A stretch of DNA of 64,000 nt from Rubrivirga sp046845755. GTDB taxonomy: Bacteria > Bacteroidota > Rhodothermia > Rhodothermales > Rubricoccaceae. Below, piece after piece: positions 10,698 through 18,860 of the stretch. The stretch lies in NCBI RefSeq assembly GCF_046845755.1, contig NZ_CP177357.1:3410001-3474000 (forward strand), in the 5' to 3' direction. The number at the start of each line of letters is the position of its first letter. Position 1 is the first letter of the stretch. The notes under the pieces are model-generated. The model was not told the DNA's origin. It searched no databases and was given only the letters and a program-made list of their open reading frames with translations. The position numbers and the translations under genes are program-made.

Positions 10698-11032
10698 GGG
10701 TTGTCCGCGAGCAGCCGCTCGACGGCGCGCCGGAGCGCAGGGAGATTCTGCTCGACAGTCTCCCATCCGAGGCCAACATCCACGCCGATGTAGTCGTGAA
10801 CGAGCACGTCGCGGAACCCGGCGACCTGGCGCCAGGGCACCTCTGGCGCCCGCGCGCAGGTCTCGTCGGACAGCCGCTTGACAGCTTCCCCAATGACCAT
10901 GAATCCCCGGATCGTGCCGTCCTGGTGCAGGGTCGAGGCCATGAAAGCCTCCCGGCCGACGGCGGTGTATGCCTCGATGCGGTCGGCCCACTCGGCAATG
11001 TGGCCGAGGTAGAAGGCGTCGTGCTCCGTCAC
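10694..11032 (-). CDS. hepT: HepT-like HEPN ribonuclease toxin
   Basis: A 112-residue all-helical HEPN protein with the catalytic RX4HXY motif intact (Arg74-DVLV-His79-Asp-Tyr81), as in HepT toxins that cleave RNA. In characterised MntA/HepT pairs the antitoxin inactivates the toxin by AMPylating the tyrosine of this motif. Length is typical. Its start overlaps the stop of the upstream nucleotidyltransferase by four bases, and its own stop overlaps the next GTG start. Keeping all three catalytic residues argues for an active module. Annotation as DUF86 would be the same family. Confidence 0.85.
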   Translation of the reverse strand: MTEHDAFYLGHIAEWADRIEAYTAVGREAFMASTLHQDGTIRGFMVIGEAVKRLSDETCARAPEVPWRQVAGFRDVLVHDYIGVDVGLGWETVEQNLPALRRAVERLLADNP

Positions 11033-11313
11033 GGCGCCAGTGCGACGGCCTCCGACAAGACACGCTCACGGAGAGCGGGGTGCAGCGCCGCCTCCGTCAC
11101 GATGTCGACGCGCCGCGACGCGAGCGCTTCAAGGTCTTGCTTCAGCCCGACGAGGTCGAGGAGCGACCGGCCGGGCTGGAAGCGGACGAGCAGATCGAGG
11201 TCGCTGTCGCTGTCGGCCGTGCCGCGCGCGAACGACCCGAACAGGCGCACGTCAACGGCGCCGTGTTGGCGGCCGAGGCGTACGATGTCAGCGGGAGCGA
11301 CGGGGAGCGTCAT
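11029..11313 (-). CDS. mntA: MntA-like minimal nucleotidyltransferase antitoxin
   Basis: A 94-residue minimal nucleotidyltransferase with GSFARG at 26-31 followed by SDLD, giving metal-binding Asp38 and Asp40. A further acidic residue comes in RRVDIVTE. This is the expected antitoxin of the downstream HepT, acting by transferring AMP to it in the cytoplasm. It is the first gene of a three-gene operon joined by 4-bp overlaps. A TAnnTTG element ends four bases before the ATG, suggesting an almost leaderless transcript starting between this gene and the glpD 3' end. Confidence 0.87.
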   Translation of the reverse strand: MTLPVAPADIVRLGRQHGAVDVRLFGSFARGTADSDSDLDLLVRFQPGRSLLDLVGLKQDLEALASRRVDIVTEAALHPALRERVLSEAVALAP

Positions 11314-11317
11314 GGCA

Positions 11318-11325
11318 TCAACGTA
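11318..11325 (-). promoter_or_regulatory. -7 promoter element of the mntA-hepT operon
   Basis: TACGTTGA on the minus strand ends four bases before the mntA ATG. It fits TAnnTTG and lies in the 17-base gap after the glpD stop, so the toxin-antitoxin operon can be expressed apart from glpD. Confidence 0.45.
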
Positions 11326-11330
11326 CGTCG

Positions 11331-12908
11331 CTACACGACCTCGCCGGCGGCGATGGCGCGGACGGCGGCGGCCTGCGCGTCGGCCCAGGCGTCGTCGCGG
11401 CCGGTCTCCGCGGCCACGAGTGCGGCCACGGTGTCGGCGGCTTGAGCGCTGGCGTCGGCGTCCAAAAACAGTCCGCGCGTGCGGCGGGCGAGGGCGTCGG
11501 CCGCCGTCCGGGCCTGCTCGTGGCGGGCGGCATAGACGATCTGCGCGCCGGTGACGGACGGCAACCGGGGGTGGACGGGCGCCGCCAGCGACGGGTCGTC
11601 GTCGGCGATGGCATGGACAGCCGCGGCGTCGGCGCCGTAGCCTGCGAGGGCGTCGCCAGACTCGGCGAGGGCGTCGGGCAGCCAGCCGCGCAGGCGCAAG
11701 TCGGAGGTGTCGTGGGGGCGCTCGGCGAGCCCGGCCGTGTCGGCGGCGTGGTCGACGGCGTCCTCGGCCATCACGCGGTACGTGGTCCACTTCCCGCCGG
11801 TCACGGTCACCAGGCGCGAGGCCGAGACGGACACGACGTGCTCGCGCGAGAGCGCGGCCGTGCCCTCGGCGTCGGGGTCGGAGATGAGTGGGCGCAGGCC
11901 GGCCCAGACGGCGCGGACGTCGGCGCGCGTGGGCGCGGGCGTGAGGTAGCGGCCCGCGTGCTCCAGGATGTAGTCGACCTCGTCGTGCGAGGGCTGGGGC
12001 TCGGGCGTCGGCGCGTCGACCGGCACGTCGGTCGTGCCGATGACGGTGCTGCCCAGCCAGGGAATCGCGAAGAGGACGCGGCCGTCGTCGGTCTTGGGGA
12101 CCATCACGGCCGTGTCGCCGGGCAGGAAGCGCTTGTCGAGCACGATGTGCGCGCCTCGGCTCGGCTCCAGCATGTTGTTGGCCGACGGCTTGTCGAGCCG
12201 GCGCACGCGGTCGGCCCAGACGCCGGTCGCGTTGATGACGACGCGCGCGCGGACCGTCCGCTCGGTCCCGTCCTCCTGGTCTCGGACGCGGACGCCGTCG
12301 ATGACGCTGCGGCTCTTTTCGAAGCCGACGGCAGCGGTGTGGTTGAGCACGACCGCCCCAAGATCGGCGGCGGTCCGGGCGAGCGCGACGGCGAGCCGGG
12401 CGTCGTCGAACTGGCCGTCGTAGTACAGCACGCCGCCGTCGAGCCCCTCGCGGTTCGCCGTCGGCACGCGCTCGACGTACTCGTCTTCGGAAAGCAGCTC
12501 GGTCGAGCCGATGCCCAGGCTCGCCGCGAGCCGGTCGTAGGCGAACAGGCCCGCGCCGTAGTACGGCTTCTCCCACCACGAGTAGGCGGGCACGGCGAAG
12601 GCGCGCGAGTGCGCGATGTGGGGCGCGTTCGCCAGCAGCCGCCCCCGCTCGCGCAAGGCCTCACGGACCAGCCGGACGTCGCCGCGCGCGAGGTACCGCA
12701 CGCCGCCGTGGACCAGCTTCGTCGACCGCGACGACGTGCCGGCCCCGAAGTCGACCCGCTCGACGAGCGCGGTCCGGTAGCCGCGCGCGGCGGCGTCGAC
12801 GGCGCAGCCCAGGCCGGTCGCCCCGCCGCCGACGATGACAATGTCGAAGACGCCCGGGGCGGCGAGCGCGTCGCGCATGGCGTCGCGGCGGAAGGGGATC
12901 GGGGTCAT
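11331..12908 (-). CDS. glpD: glycerol-3-phosphate dehydrogenase, FAD-dependent
   Basis: A 525-residue aerobic-type GlpD that oxidises sn-glycerol 3-phosphate to dihydroxyacetone phosphate at the membrane and passes electrons to quinone. The N-terminus has the FAD-binding motif IVGGGATGLG with the following ALVER acidic end. Other family landmarks are STKLVHGGVRYL, the RGAHIVLD segment, GTTDVPVD and TVTGGKWTTYR. The C-terminal cap domain is present and the length is normal. It lies 131 bases downstream of glpK in the same direction, so both may share a transcript. The gap between them is pyrimidine-rich near the glpK stop and has no clear -7 element. Confidence 0.96.
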   Translation of the reverse strand: MTPIPFRRDAMRDALAAPGVFDIVIVGGGATGLGCAVDAAARGYRTALVERVDFGAGTSSRSTKLVHGGVRYLARGDVRLVREALRERGRLLANAPHIAHSRAFAVPAYSWWEKPYYGAGLFAYDRLAASLGIGSTELLSEDEYVERVPTANREGLDGGVLYYDGQFDDARLAVALARTAADLGAVVLNHTAAVGFEKSRSVIDGVRVRDQEDGTERTVRARVVINATGVWADRVRRLDKPSANNMLEPSRGAHIVLDKRFLPGDTAVMVPKTDDGRVLFAIPWLGSTVIGTTDVPVDAPTPEPQPSHDEVDYILEHAGRYLTPAPTRADVRAVWAGLRPLISDPDAEGTAALSREHVVSVSASRLVTVTGGKWTTYRVMAEDAVDHAADTAGLAERPHDTSDLRLRGWLPDALAESGDALAGYGADAAAVHAIADDDPSLAAPVHPRLPSVTGAQIVYAARHEQARTAADALARRTRGLFLDADASAQAADTVAALVAAETGRDDAWADAQAAAVRAIAAGEVV

Positions 12909-13039
12909 GGCGGCGCGGGGTCGGGCGGGTAGAGCGCGCGGGCCGGGCGGGCGGTTCCGCTCCGCGCGGGGCGCGGCGGGGAGAGAAGAGGAGAAGAGGG
13001 TCTCGACCGCGACGCTGCGCTCGCCTTCCTCCTCTACTC

Positions 13040-14545
13040 TTACTCTTCCTCTCTTTCCGCCTCCTCCCGCGCCCAGTCCTTGGCGCGGTCGACGGCGCGG
13101 CGCCAGCGCGAGCGCGCGGCGCCTGGGTCGGCGTCGGGGTCCGGCGACCAGCGCGCCGAGGCGGCCCACTGCGCGTCGAGGTCCGCCTCGGTCCAGACGC
13201 CCGCGCCCAGGCCCGCGAGGTACGCCGCCCCGAGCGCCGTCGTCTCGGCGACCGCCGGGCGGACGACCGGGACGCCGACCAAGTCGGCTTGCGTCTGCAT
13301 CAGGAGCCCGTTGTGCGTCATCCCGCCGTCGACGCGGAGCTCGGCCAGCGCGCCGCCGGCGTCGGCCGTCATCGCGTCCAACAGATCGGCCGACTGATGG
13401 GCGACGCCGTCGAGCGTGGCGCGAGCGAGGTGGGCGCGGTTCGTGCCGCGCGTGATCCCGAGGACGGTGCCCCGGGCGTACGGGTCCCAGTGCGGCGCGC
13501 CGAGCCCAACGAACGCGGGGACCACGACGACGCCGTCGCTGTCGGGGACGGAGGCCGCGAGCGCCTCGACGTCGGCCGAGGTCTCGATGATCTGGAGCTC
13601 GTCGCGGAGCCACTGCACGGCGGCGCCGGCTACGAAGACCGACCCTTCGAGCGCGTACTGCGCCGGCTCGCCCTCGATCTGCCACGCGACGGTCGTGAGC
13701 AGCCCGTGCTCGCTGGCGACGGGCTCCGACCCGGTGTTGTAGAGCAGGAAGCAGCCCGTGCCGTACGTGTTCTTGGCCATCCCGGGGCGGCAGCGCTGGC
13801 CGAAGAGCGCCGCGTGCTGGTCGCCCGCGACGCCCGTGATGGGCACGGCCGCGCCGAGCACGTCGGCGTCCGTCTCGCCGAACGCGCCCGACGACGGGCG
13901 CACTTCGGGCAGTGCCGCGCGCGGCACGTCGAGCAGCGCGAGCTGGTCGTCGCTCCAGTCGAGCGCGTGGATGTCGAAGAGGAGCGTCCGGCTCGCGTTC
14001 GTCACGTCGGTCGCGTGGACGCGGCCGCCGGTCAGCTTCCACAGCAGCCAGCTGTCGACCGTCCCGACCGCCAGCTCGCCGGCTTGCGCCCGGGCGCGAG
14101 CGCCGTCGACGTGGTCCAGGATCCAGGCGATTTTGGTGCCCGAGAAGTACGGGTCGAGCACCAGACCCGTGCGGGCGCGGACGGCGGGCTCGTGGCCGTC
14201 CGCTTTGAGGCGCTCGCAGAGGTCGGCGGTGCGGCGGTCCTGCCACACGATGGCGCGGTGGACGGGCTCGCCCGTCGCGCGGTCCCACACGACCGTCGTC
14301 TCGCGCTGGTTTGTGATGCCAATCGCCGCGAGGTCGGCCGCCTCGACGCCCGCCGTCGCCAGCGCCTCCCGGGCGGTCGCGAGTTGGGTGGCCCAGATCT
14401 CGTCGGCGTCGTGCTCCACCCAGCCGGGCTCGGGGAAGTGCTGCGTGATCTCGCGCTGGGCCGTCGCGACGGCGGCGCCGTCGCCGTCGAAGACGATAGC
14501 GCGGGAGGAGGTCGTGCCCTGGTCGAGGGCGAGGACGAACGGCAT
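13040..14545 (-). CDS. glpK: glycerol kinase
   Basis: A 501-residue FGGY-family kinase that phosphorylates glycerol to sn-glycerol 3-phosphate, feeding glpD. Landmarks are DQGTTSSRAIVFD at the N-terminus, ITNQRETTVVWDRATG, WQDRRTA, the MAKNTYGTGCFLLYNTG segment and the C-terminal FGGY signature region around DGGMTHNGLLMQ. The last residues are very charged (KDWAREEAEREEE), a short extra tail. A -7 element TAGATTGC lies 20 bases upstream. No glycerol facilitator or glp regulator is nearby. Confidence 0.97.
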   Translation of the reverse strand: MPFVLALDQGTTSSRAIVFDGDGAAVATAQREITQHFPEPGWVEHDADEIWATQLATAREALATAGVEAADLAAIGITNQRETTVVWDRATGEPVHRAIVWQDRRTADLCERLKADGHEPAVRARTGLVLDPYFSGTKIAWILDHVDGARARAQAGELAVGTVDSWLLWKLTGGRVHATDVTNASRTLLFDIHALDWSDDQLALLDVPRAALPEVRPSSGAFGETDADVLGAAVPITGVAGDQHAALFGQRCRPGMAKNTYGTGCFLLYNTGSEPVASEHGLLTTVAWQIEGEPAQYALEGSVFVAGAAVQWLRDELQIIETSADVEALAASVPDSDGVVVVPAFVGLGAPHWDPYARGTVLGITRGTNRAHLARATLDGVAHQSADLLDAMTADAGGALAELRVDGGMTHNGLLMQTQADLVGVPVVRPAVAETTALGAAYLAGLGAGVWTEADLDAQWAASARWSPDPDADPGAARSRWRRAVDRAKDWAREEAEREEE

Positions 14546-14565
14546 AGCGGCGGCGGGCGGGCGGG

Positions 14566-14573
14566 GCAATCTA
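14566..14573 (-). promoter_or_regulatory. -7 promoter element of glpK
   Basis: TAGATTGC on the minus strand, 20 bases before the glpK ATG, fits TAnnTTG with the same spacing as other genes here. Confidence 0.5.
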
Positions 14574-14630
14574 TCGGCCTGCCTCGGCGCCGCCATCGAG
14601 GTAGCCGGGGTGGGCCCGACGAATCGCATA

Positions 14631-14671
14631 GCACGGCCGCTCGGCCCCGGTCGAGGGCCGAGCGGCCGTGC
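14631..14671 (-). terminator. strong hairpin after the L,D-transpeptidase gene
   Basis: A perfect 17-bp inverted repeat (arms 14631-14647 and 14655-14671, loop of seven bases) begins four bases after the L,D-transpeptidase stop. The stem is almost all G/C. No U-tract follows, as is usual in very GC-rich genomes, but position and stem strength point to a transcription terminator separating this unit from glpK. Confidence 0.7.
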
Positions 14672-14674
14672 GGG

Positions 14675-15574
14675 CTAGCGGTCGCCGCGGGGCACGGCCA
14701 TCGGGTCGGGCGGGAGAGTCACCATGACGCGCTCCGGTCCGCCCGGGCCGTTGACGAAGCGGAGGGCCGGGCCGTCGGGCTCGGTCCCCTGCACGATCAC
14801 CAACGTGCCCGGCGCGGTCGGCCGGCCGCCGAGCGCGCCGGGACCGGCCGTCGTCTGCCAGCCGTCGGACCACGCGTAGAGCCACTGCGCGTCGGCGGTC
14901 ACCATCCGCACGCAGCCGTGGCCCTGGGGCGGGCCCGTCGGGACGACGTCGTACTGGTGGAGGTGGATGCCGCGCGCGGCGTGGATGTTCATCACGTAGC
15001 GCATCAACCAGCGCTCGCCGGGCGGGGCCTCCGAGGACTCGCGCTCGAGCGTCCGCCAGTTCATCGTAAAGCGGCCGCTCGGCGTCGGCGTCTCGGCGGC
15101 GCCGGTCGAGGCCGGGCCCCAGCGCGCGAGCCGGCCTCGGTCGTAGGCCGCCCACGTCTGGGTCGTCTTGTCGACGACGACGGCCTTCTCGATCTCGGCG
15201 GCGCCGGGCCACGCGCGGGGGTACGGGGCATACGCGATGGGCGACAGGTCGAAGTCGGCGGGCCGGGCGGGGAGCACGAGCCTGTCGCCAATGCGCAGGT
15301 CCTCGATACGCGGAGCGCCGAGGAGTTGGCCGAGGGTGAGGCGGTCGCGGCCGAGCGCGGCGTCGCCCTCGCCGATCTGCTCGTAGAGGGCGTGCCGAGC
15401 GACGAGCGAGTTGCCCGACGGGTGCTCGATGCGGTACGTCGCGTAGCGGACGGGCGTGTCGGGGAGCCGGGCCTGGCGTTCGAGGATCGCCCCGAGGACG
15501 GACTGGTCGTAGGTCTGGGCCGCGGCGGACCCGACCGCCAGCACGCCCAGCAAGGTGAGAGTGAGGAATCGCAT
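14675..15574 (-). CDS. L,D-transpeptidase (YkuD type), exported
   Basis: A 299-residue protein with a signal peptide (cleavage after AAA near residue 19). The C-terminal half is a YkuD L,D-transpeptidase domain: IHLHQYD supplies the conserved histidine region and GHGCVRM carries the catalytic Cys221. These enzymes form 3-3 peptidoglycan cross-links or attach proteins to peptidoglycan. The N-terminal half has a LysM-like stretch (LRIGDRLVLPA). Its start lies two bases after the stop of a TlpA-like gene, so the two are surely co-transcribed. A periplasmic thioredoxin could keep the catalytic cysteine reduced. Confidence 0.9.
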   Translation of the reverse strand: MRFLTLTLLGVLAVGSAAAQTYDQSVLGAILERQARLPDTPVRYATYRIEHPSGNSLVARHALYEQIGEGDAALGRDRLTLGQLLGAPRIEDLRIGDRLVLPARPADFDLSPIAYAPYPRAWPGAAEIEKAVVVDKTTQTWAAYDRGRLARWGPASTGAAETPTPSGRFTMNWRTLERESSEAPPGERWLMRYVMNIHAARGIHLHQYDVVPTGPPQGHGCVRMVTADAQWLYAWSDGWQTTAGPGALGGRPTAPGTLVIVQGTEPDGPALRFVNGPGGPERVMVTLPPDPMAVPRGDR

Positions 15575-15576
15575 GG

Positions 15577-16143
15577 TCAGGAGGGGAAGTCTGCAGAGGT
15601 GGACGGCGCGGGCTCGCGCGCCAGCGTCCGGAGGATGGGGCGGAGGGCGGGCTCGAGGAGGAGCCCCTCGTGGCGGAGGCGGACGCGGCCGGCCCGGTCG
15701 ATCACGAGCGTCGTCGGCAGGACCGGCGCGTGGGGCATCGCGCCCGACAGCGGCGGCCCGACGAGGAGGGGGTACGGCACGCCGTGCCGCGCGGCGAAGG
15801 CGCGCACGTCGGCCGGGTCGTCGTCCACGGACAGGCCGAGAAACTGGACGTCGTCGGCGAACTCGCGGGACAGGTCCACGAACCCGGGCGTCTCGACGAC
15901 GCACGGCGGGCACCACGTGGCCCACACGTTGAGCACGACGACGCGGCCCCCGAAGTCGGCCGGGCCGGTCGGGTCGCCGTCGAGCGTCGCGTGGCTCGCG
16001 TCGGGCGCGGGGCCGAGGTCGGGGAGGTCGTAGTCCGGGACGTACCGGCGCACCACGACGACCGCCAGCACGGCGACCAGCGCCCACCCGGCGACCGACC
16101 CCAGCCGGGCGCCGAGCGCGCGGGAGGCAGTGGGGCGGCTCAT
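15577..16143 (-). CDS. membrane-anchored TlpA-like thioredoxin
   Basis: A 188-residue protein with one N-terminal membrane segment (about 15-33) and a periplasmic thioredoxin fold with WCPPC in NVWATWCPPCVVETPGF and cis-Pro in VLPTTLVIDRAG. This is typical of TlpA/ResA/CcmG-like reductases that act on cysteines of cytochromes or cell-wall enzymes. The start overlaps the upstream thioredoxin gene by four bases and the stop lies two bases before the L,D-transpeptidase start. The arrangement suggests that the transpeptidase Cys221 is a client. Confidence 0.92.
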   Translation of the reverse strand: MSRPTASRALGARLGSVAGWALVAVLAVVVVRRYVPDYDLPDLGPAPDASHATLDGDPTGPADFGGRVVVLNVWATWCPPCVVETPGFVDLSREFADDVQFLGLSVDDDPADVRAFAARHGVPYPLLVGPPLSGAMPHAPVLPTTLVIDRAGRVRLRHEGLLLEPALRPILRTLAREPAPSTSADFPS

Positions 16144-16862
16144 GACGACGGAGCGGGCTCAGCCAACAGCTCCGTCAGCAGCGGCTCGAGGTCGGGCCGG
16201 AGAATCATGCCCGGGAGGTAGTGACGGACGTTCCCCGCGCGGTCGATCACGAACGTCGTCGGGAACGAGACCGTCGGGCCGTAGAGCCCGTCGACCGTCC
16301 CGTCGTCGACGGCGATCGGGTACGTGACGTCGAGCGCGTCGGCAAAGGGCCCGACGGCGTCCCAGTCGTCGTCGAGCGCGACGCCGACGACGGTCAGGCC
16401 CTGGCCGGAGAGCTCGTTGTGGAGCGCGACGAAGTCGGGCATTTCGCGGCGGCACGGCGGGCACCACGTGGCCCACAGGTTGAGGACGACGACCTCGCCG
16501 CGGTGGTCGGACAGCCGGAACGGCTCGCCCGACCGCGTCGGGAGCTCGAAGTCCGGGGCCGGGATGGCGTCTGGGTCCGCAGCGGGCTGGGCGTCGTCCG
16601 ACACGGCGGGGTCGCCAGCGGCGGCCGACGGCTCGGCGCGAGCCGCTGGCGGGGCGGCGGCGGCTGGCGAGGCCTGCGACTCCGGCCTGGCGGCAGGCGG
16701 CGGCGCGGCGCGGTCGGCTGGCGATGCCGCCGGAACGGGCGGCGAAGCGACGGCGACGGGCGATGAGGCCTGAGCGGGGGGCCTGTCGGCGGCGGCCCAG
16801 AGGGCGACGGCGGCGAGGGCGAGAACGGCGAGGGTCGCCGAGAGGGTCTGAATGCGAGGCAT
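16140..16862 (-). CDS. TlpA-like thioredoxin with Ala/Pro/Ser-rich linker
   Basis: A 240-residue protein with an N-terminal membrane segment or signal (about 8-25). A low-complexity linker rich in Ala, Pro and Ser follows (about 28-100), and then a TlpA-like thioredoxin domain with NLWATWCPPCRREMPDF and SFPTTFVIDRAG. The linker would let the domain reach across the periplasm or through peptidoglycan. It is the second of two adjacent TlpA paralogues; the domains are clearly related, so a duplication followed by linker gain is likely. The start at 16862 was chosen for the hydrophobic N-terminus. Confidence 0.9.
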   Translation of the reverse strand: MPRIQTLSATLAVLALAAVALWAAADRPPAQASSPVAVASPPVPAASPADRAAPPPAARPESQASPAAAAPPAARAEPSAAAGDPAVSDDAQPAADPDAIPAPDFELPTRSGEPFRLSDHRGEVVVLNLWATWCPPCRREMPDFVALHNELSGQGLTVVGVALDDDWDAVGPFADALDVTYPIAVDDGTVDGLYGPTVSFPTTFVIDRAGNVRHYLPGMILRPDLEPLLTELLAEPAPSS

Positions 16863-16930
16863 GAGAATGGGGCAAACGGGTCGGACGGAACACGAGCAGC
16901 CGACCGCGAGCGCGGCCGGCGTCAGTCCGT

Positions 16931-17329
16931 CTAGACCCGCAGCACCACCGTGCCGAGGGCGCACAGGGTCGCAGGGGGCGGTCCGCGCGGGGCGACCCTC
17001 CGCGAGCTGCGGCTGGCGACATCGAGGCGCGGCGCGGCCACCGGGGCCGCAATCGCGACGGGCGCCGGGGCCCTCAGGTCGGGCGCGGCCGCGAGCGGGG
17101 CCGGGGTCGCCTCGGGGACCACCACGCACGCCCCGGCGGCCCGGTCGTCGGCCGTCACGCCCGGGAGCGCCGCCCTCTTGGGGCACGGCCGCTCGCCCCA
17201 CGAGGTCGTCACGCCCGCGTCCGTCGCGCACACCACCAACCCGGCCAGCGCCGGGAGCGCGACCAGGGGCACCAAGAGCGCCGCCAGCAGGCGGGCCGTT
17301 CGGGCGAGGCGGGGGGACGGCGAGGTCAC
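16931..17329 (-). CDS. small exported or membrane protein of unknown function
   Basis: A 132-residue frame from a GTG. It has one hydrophobic segment (about 12-31), two cysteines soon after it (VVCATD and RPCPKR), a third in GACVVV, an Ala/Pro-rich middle and the C-terminal stretch ATLCALGTVVLRV. The overall plan resembles short DUF2946-like proteins often found near metal or thioredoxin genes, but I cannot assign a family. It is 68 bases upstream of the TlpA pair in the same direction. A TAnnTTT element just before the start supports transcription from here. Confidence 0.6.
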   Translation of the reverse strand: MTSPSPRLARTARLLAALLVPLVALPALAGLVVCATDAGVTTSWGERPCPKRAALPGVTADDRAAGACVVVPEATPAPLAAAPDLRAPAPVAIAAPVAAPRLDVASRSSRRVAPRGPPPATLCALGTVVLRV

Positions 17330-17333
17330 AGGG

Positions 17334-17341
17334 AAAAACTA
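17334..17341 (-). promoter_or_regulatory. -7 promoter element of the TlpA/L,D-transpeptidase operon
   Basis: TAGTTTTT on the minus strand ends four bases before the GTG at 17329. It is the best TAnnTTT match in the 189-base divergent region and the likely origin of the minus-strand unit down to the hairpin at 14.6 kb. Confidence 0.4.
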
Positions 17342-17459
17342 GGTCGCGGAGTCCATCGGCTCGCGGAGGGGTCGGCGAAGGCGACGGGCCTTCCCCAACG
17401 CCGACGCCCGGCCGGTGGTGCCCGCGCGGGCGTGAAGCGCCGCCACATCGGGACGGGCT

Positions 17460-17476
17460 CTGAACGCCGCCTGAAC
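17460..17476 (+). promoter_or_regulatory. direct-repeat operator CTGAAC-N5-CTGAAC upstream of the YHYH gene
   Basis: Two perfect CTGAAC copies with an 11-base period, the geometry of PhoB/OmpR-family binding sites. The second copy begins 48 bases before the ATG at 17519. It is followed by AT-N8-GACCCT, shared in form with the other two sites. The site would overlap the -33 region, fitting an activator. The OmpR-type regulator at 21027 is the obvious candidate. Confidence 0.65.
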
Positions 17477-17518
17477 ATCCGGTCCCGACCCTGGGGGTGT
17501 CTCCTCTGCCCCACCCCG

Positions 17519-18271
17519 ATGCCCACCCTCGCCCTCCGGCTCGCCCGGGTCCTCCCGCTCCTGGCGCTGCTCGGCGCCGCCGCCTGCGACACCTCCGCCG
17601 ACGACGGCGACGACGGCACGCCCGGCGAGCTCCACGCCGCTTTCGCCGCGTTCGACGCCGACAACGTCTTGGCCGTGCTCAGCGGCGCCAGCGTGATCAT
17701 CGAGAGCAACGGGATGCCCAACCACACGTCGCCGTACTGGTCGCCGACGCACCCGCTCTACGTGGCCCCGACGGCGGGCCAGGGCCTAGCGCCCGGCTAC
17801 ATCGACGACTTCAACGGGAGCTACGCTCTCACCGTCCCCGCCAGCCCCACGAAGGCGTCGAGCCCGACGGCGACCGGGCTCGGGCCGATCGGCATCGCCG
17901 TCAGCGGCGCCATGATCTACGACGACCAGGAGGGCCCGAACGTCCCGCTCGACAACGCCATCGGCTCGTTCGACTACACCGGCGCCCACACCGGCCCGCA
18001 GAGCTACCACTACCACATCGAGCCCAAGGCGTGGTCCGACGACGACAACGCGCTCATCGGCATCATCTCGGACGGGTTCTTCCTCTACGGCCGCCGCGAG
18101 GCCGACGGCACGTATCCCGTCGACCTCGACGCCTCGGGCGGCCACACCGGCCCGACCCCGCACAACGCCGACGGCGAGTACCACTACCACATCCAGAACG
18201 AGCTCTACCTGAGCCGCTACTACATCCTGTTTCCTGGCGACTACCAGGGGTCCCCAAATGCGATCCGCTAG
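17519..18271 (+). CDS. YHYH-domain lipoprotein
   Basis: A 250-residue exported protein with a lipobox-like ALLGAAAC (Cys23). It carries the YHYH signature twice (163-166 and 221-224), with aromatic and His-rich surroundings (SFDYTGAHTGPQSYHYH, GEYHYHIQNELY) and an internal ISDGFFLYGRR segment. YHYH proteins are periplasmic or surface proteins of poorly known function. The clustered histidines, and neighbours such as SCO and a heme peroxidase, fit a metal-handling or redox role. It heads a plus-strand operon: the next gene starts 14 bases before its stop. The CTGAAC direct repeat lies upstream. The start at 17519 follows a C-rich leader with no Shine-Dalgarno sequence. Confidence 0.9.
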   Translation: MPTLALRLARVLPLLALLGAAACDTSADDGDDGTPGELHAAFAAFDADNVLAVLSGASVIIESNGMPNHTSPYWSPTHPLYVAPTAGQGLAPGYIDDFNGSYALTVPASPTKASSPTATGLGPIGIAVSGAMIYDDQEGPNVPLDNAIGSFDYTGAHTGPQSYHYHIEPKAWSDDDNALIGIISDGFFLYGRREADGTYPVDLDASGGHTGPTPHNADGEYHYHIQNELYLSRYYILFPGDYQGSPNAIR

Positions 18272-18860
18272 CGCCCCCGCCGTCCTGCTGGCGGCCGCCG
18301 TCGCCCTCGCCGTCGCGGCGTGGACCGCGGCGGCACCGCCCGCCCCGGCCCCCGTGTCCGTCGACGCGGGCGAGGTCGCCGCCGAGCAACTGTCTCGGGA
18401 CGCCGCCGGCCGCGTCACGTTCGAGGGCGCGCTGTTCACCGGCACCCTCGTCCGCGAGGAGGCCGGCGCGCTCGTCGAGCGGGCCGCCTACGTCGCCGGC
18501 CGCCGCGAGGGGCTGACGGAGCGGTGGTACGCCGACGGGACGCTCGCGTACCGGGCGACGTACGCCGCCGACCGGCGCGACGGGACCGTCGAGACGTGGT
18601 GGCCGACGGGCACCCGCCGGTCCGAGGCGCGCTACGTCGGCGGCGTGGCCGACGGCGTCCAGCGCGAGTGGTACCGGAGCGGGGCGCCATTCAAGGAGCT
18701 CCACCTCGCGGACGGCCGCGAGGCCGGGCGCCAGCGCGCGTGGCGCGAGAACGGCGCGCTCTACACCAACTACGACGCCCGCGACGGCCGCATCTACGGC
18801 CTCAAGCGTGCCGACCTGTGCTACGAACTCGACGACGAGACCATCACCCTCGACCCATGA
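18258..18860 (+). CDS. exported MORN/YwqK-like repeat protein
   Basis: A 200-residue protein with an N-terminal hydrophobic signal (about 8-25). Four to five imperfect repeats of about 23 residues follow, each of the type GxxERWYxDGTLAYRATY or GVQREWYRSGAPFKELHL, which match the YwqK/MORN-variant repeat. Such proteins are often labelled antitoxins by homology only; here the signal sequence and operon argue for an envelope role. It overlaps the YHYH gene by 14 bases and the SCO gene by four (ATGA), so all three are translationally linked. Confidence 0.88.
   Translation: MRSASAPAVLLAAAVALAVAAWTAAAPPAPAPVSVDAGEVAAEQLSRDAAGRVTFEGALFTGTLVREEAGALVERAAYVAGRREGLTERWYADGTLAYRATYAADRRDGTVETWWPTGTRRSEARYVGGVADGVQREWYRSGAPFKELHLADGREAGRQRAWRENGALYTNYDARDGRIYGLKRADLCYELDDETITLDP

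Noticed and set aside
11331..14288. A 985-codon fused frame joining glpD to sequence overlapping glpK
   Set aside because: The glpD protein starts at 12908 with the FAD motif; the upstream part is an out-of-frame reading of glpK.
13289..16033. 914-codon open frame on the plus strand over glpK and the transpeptidase/thioredoxin genes
   Set aside because: It is a shadow frame opposite well-identified genes.
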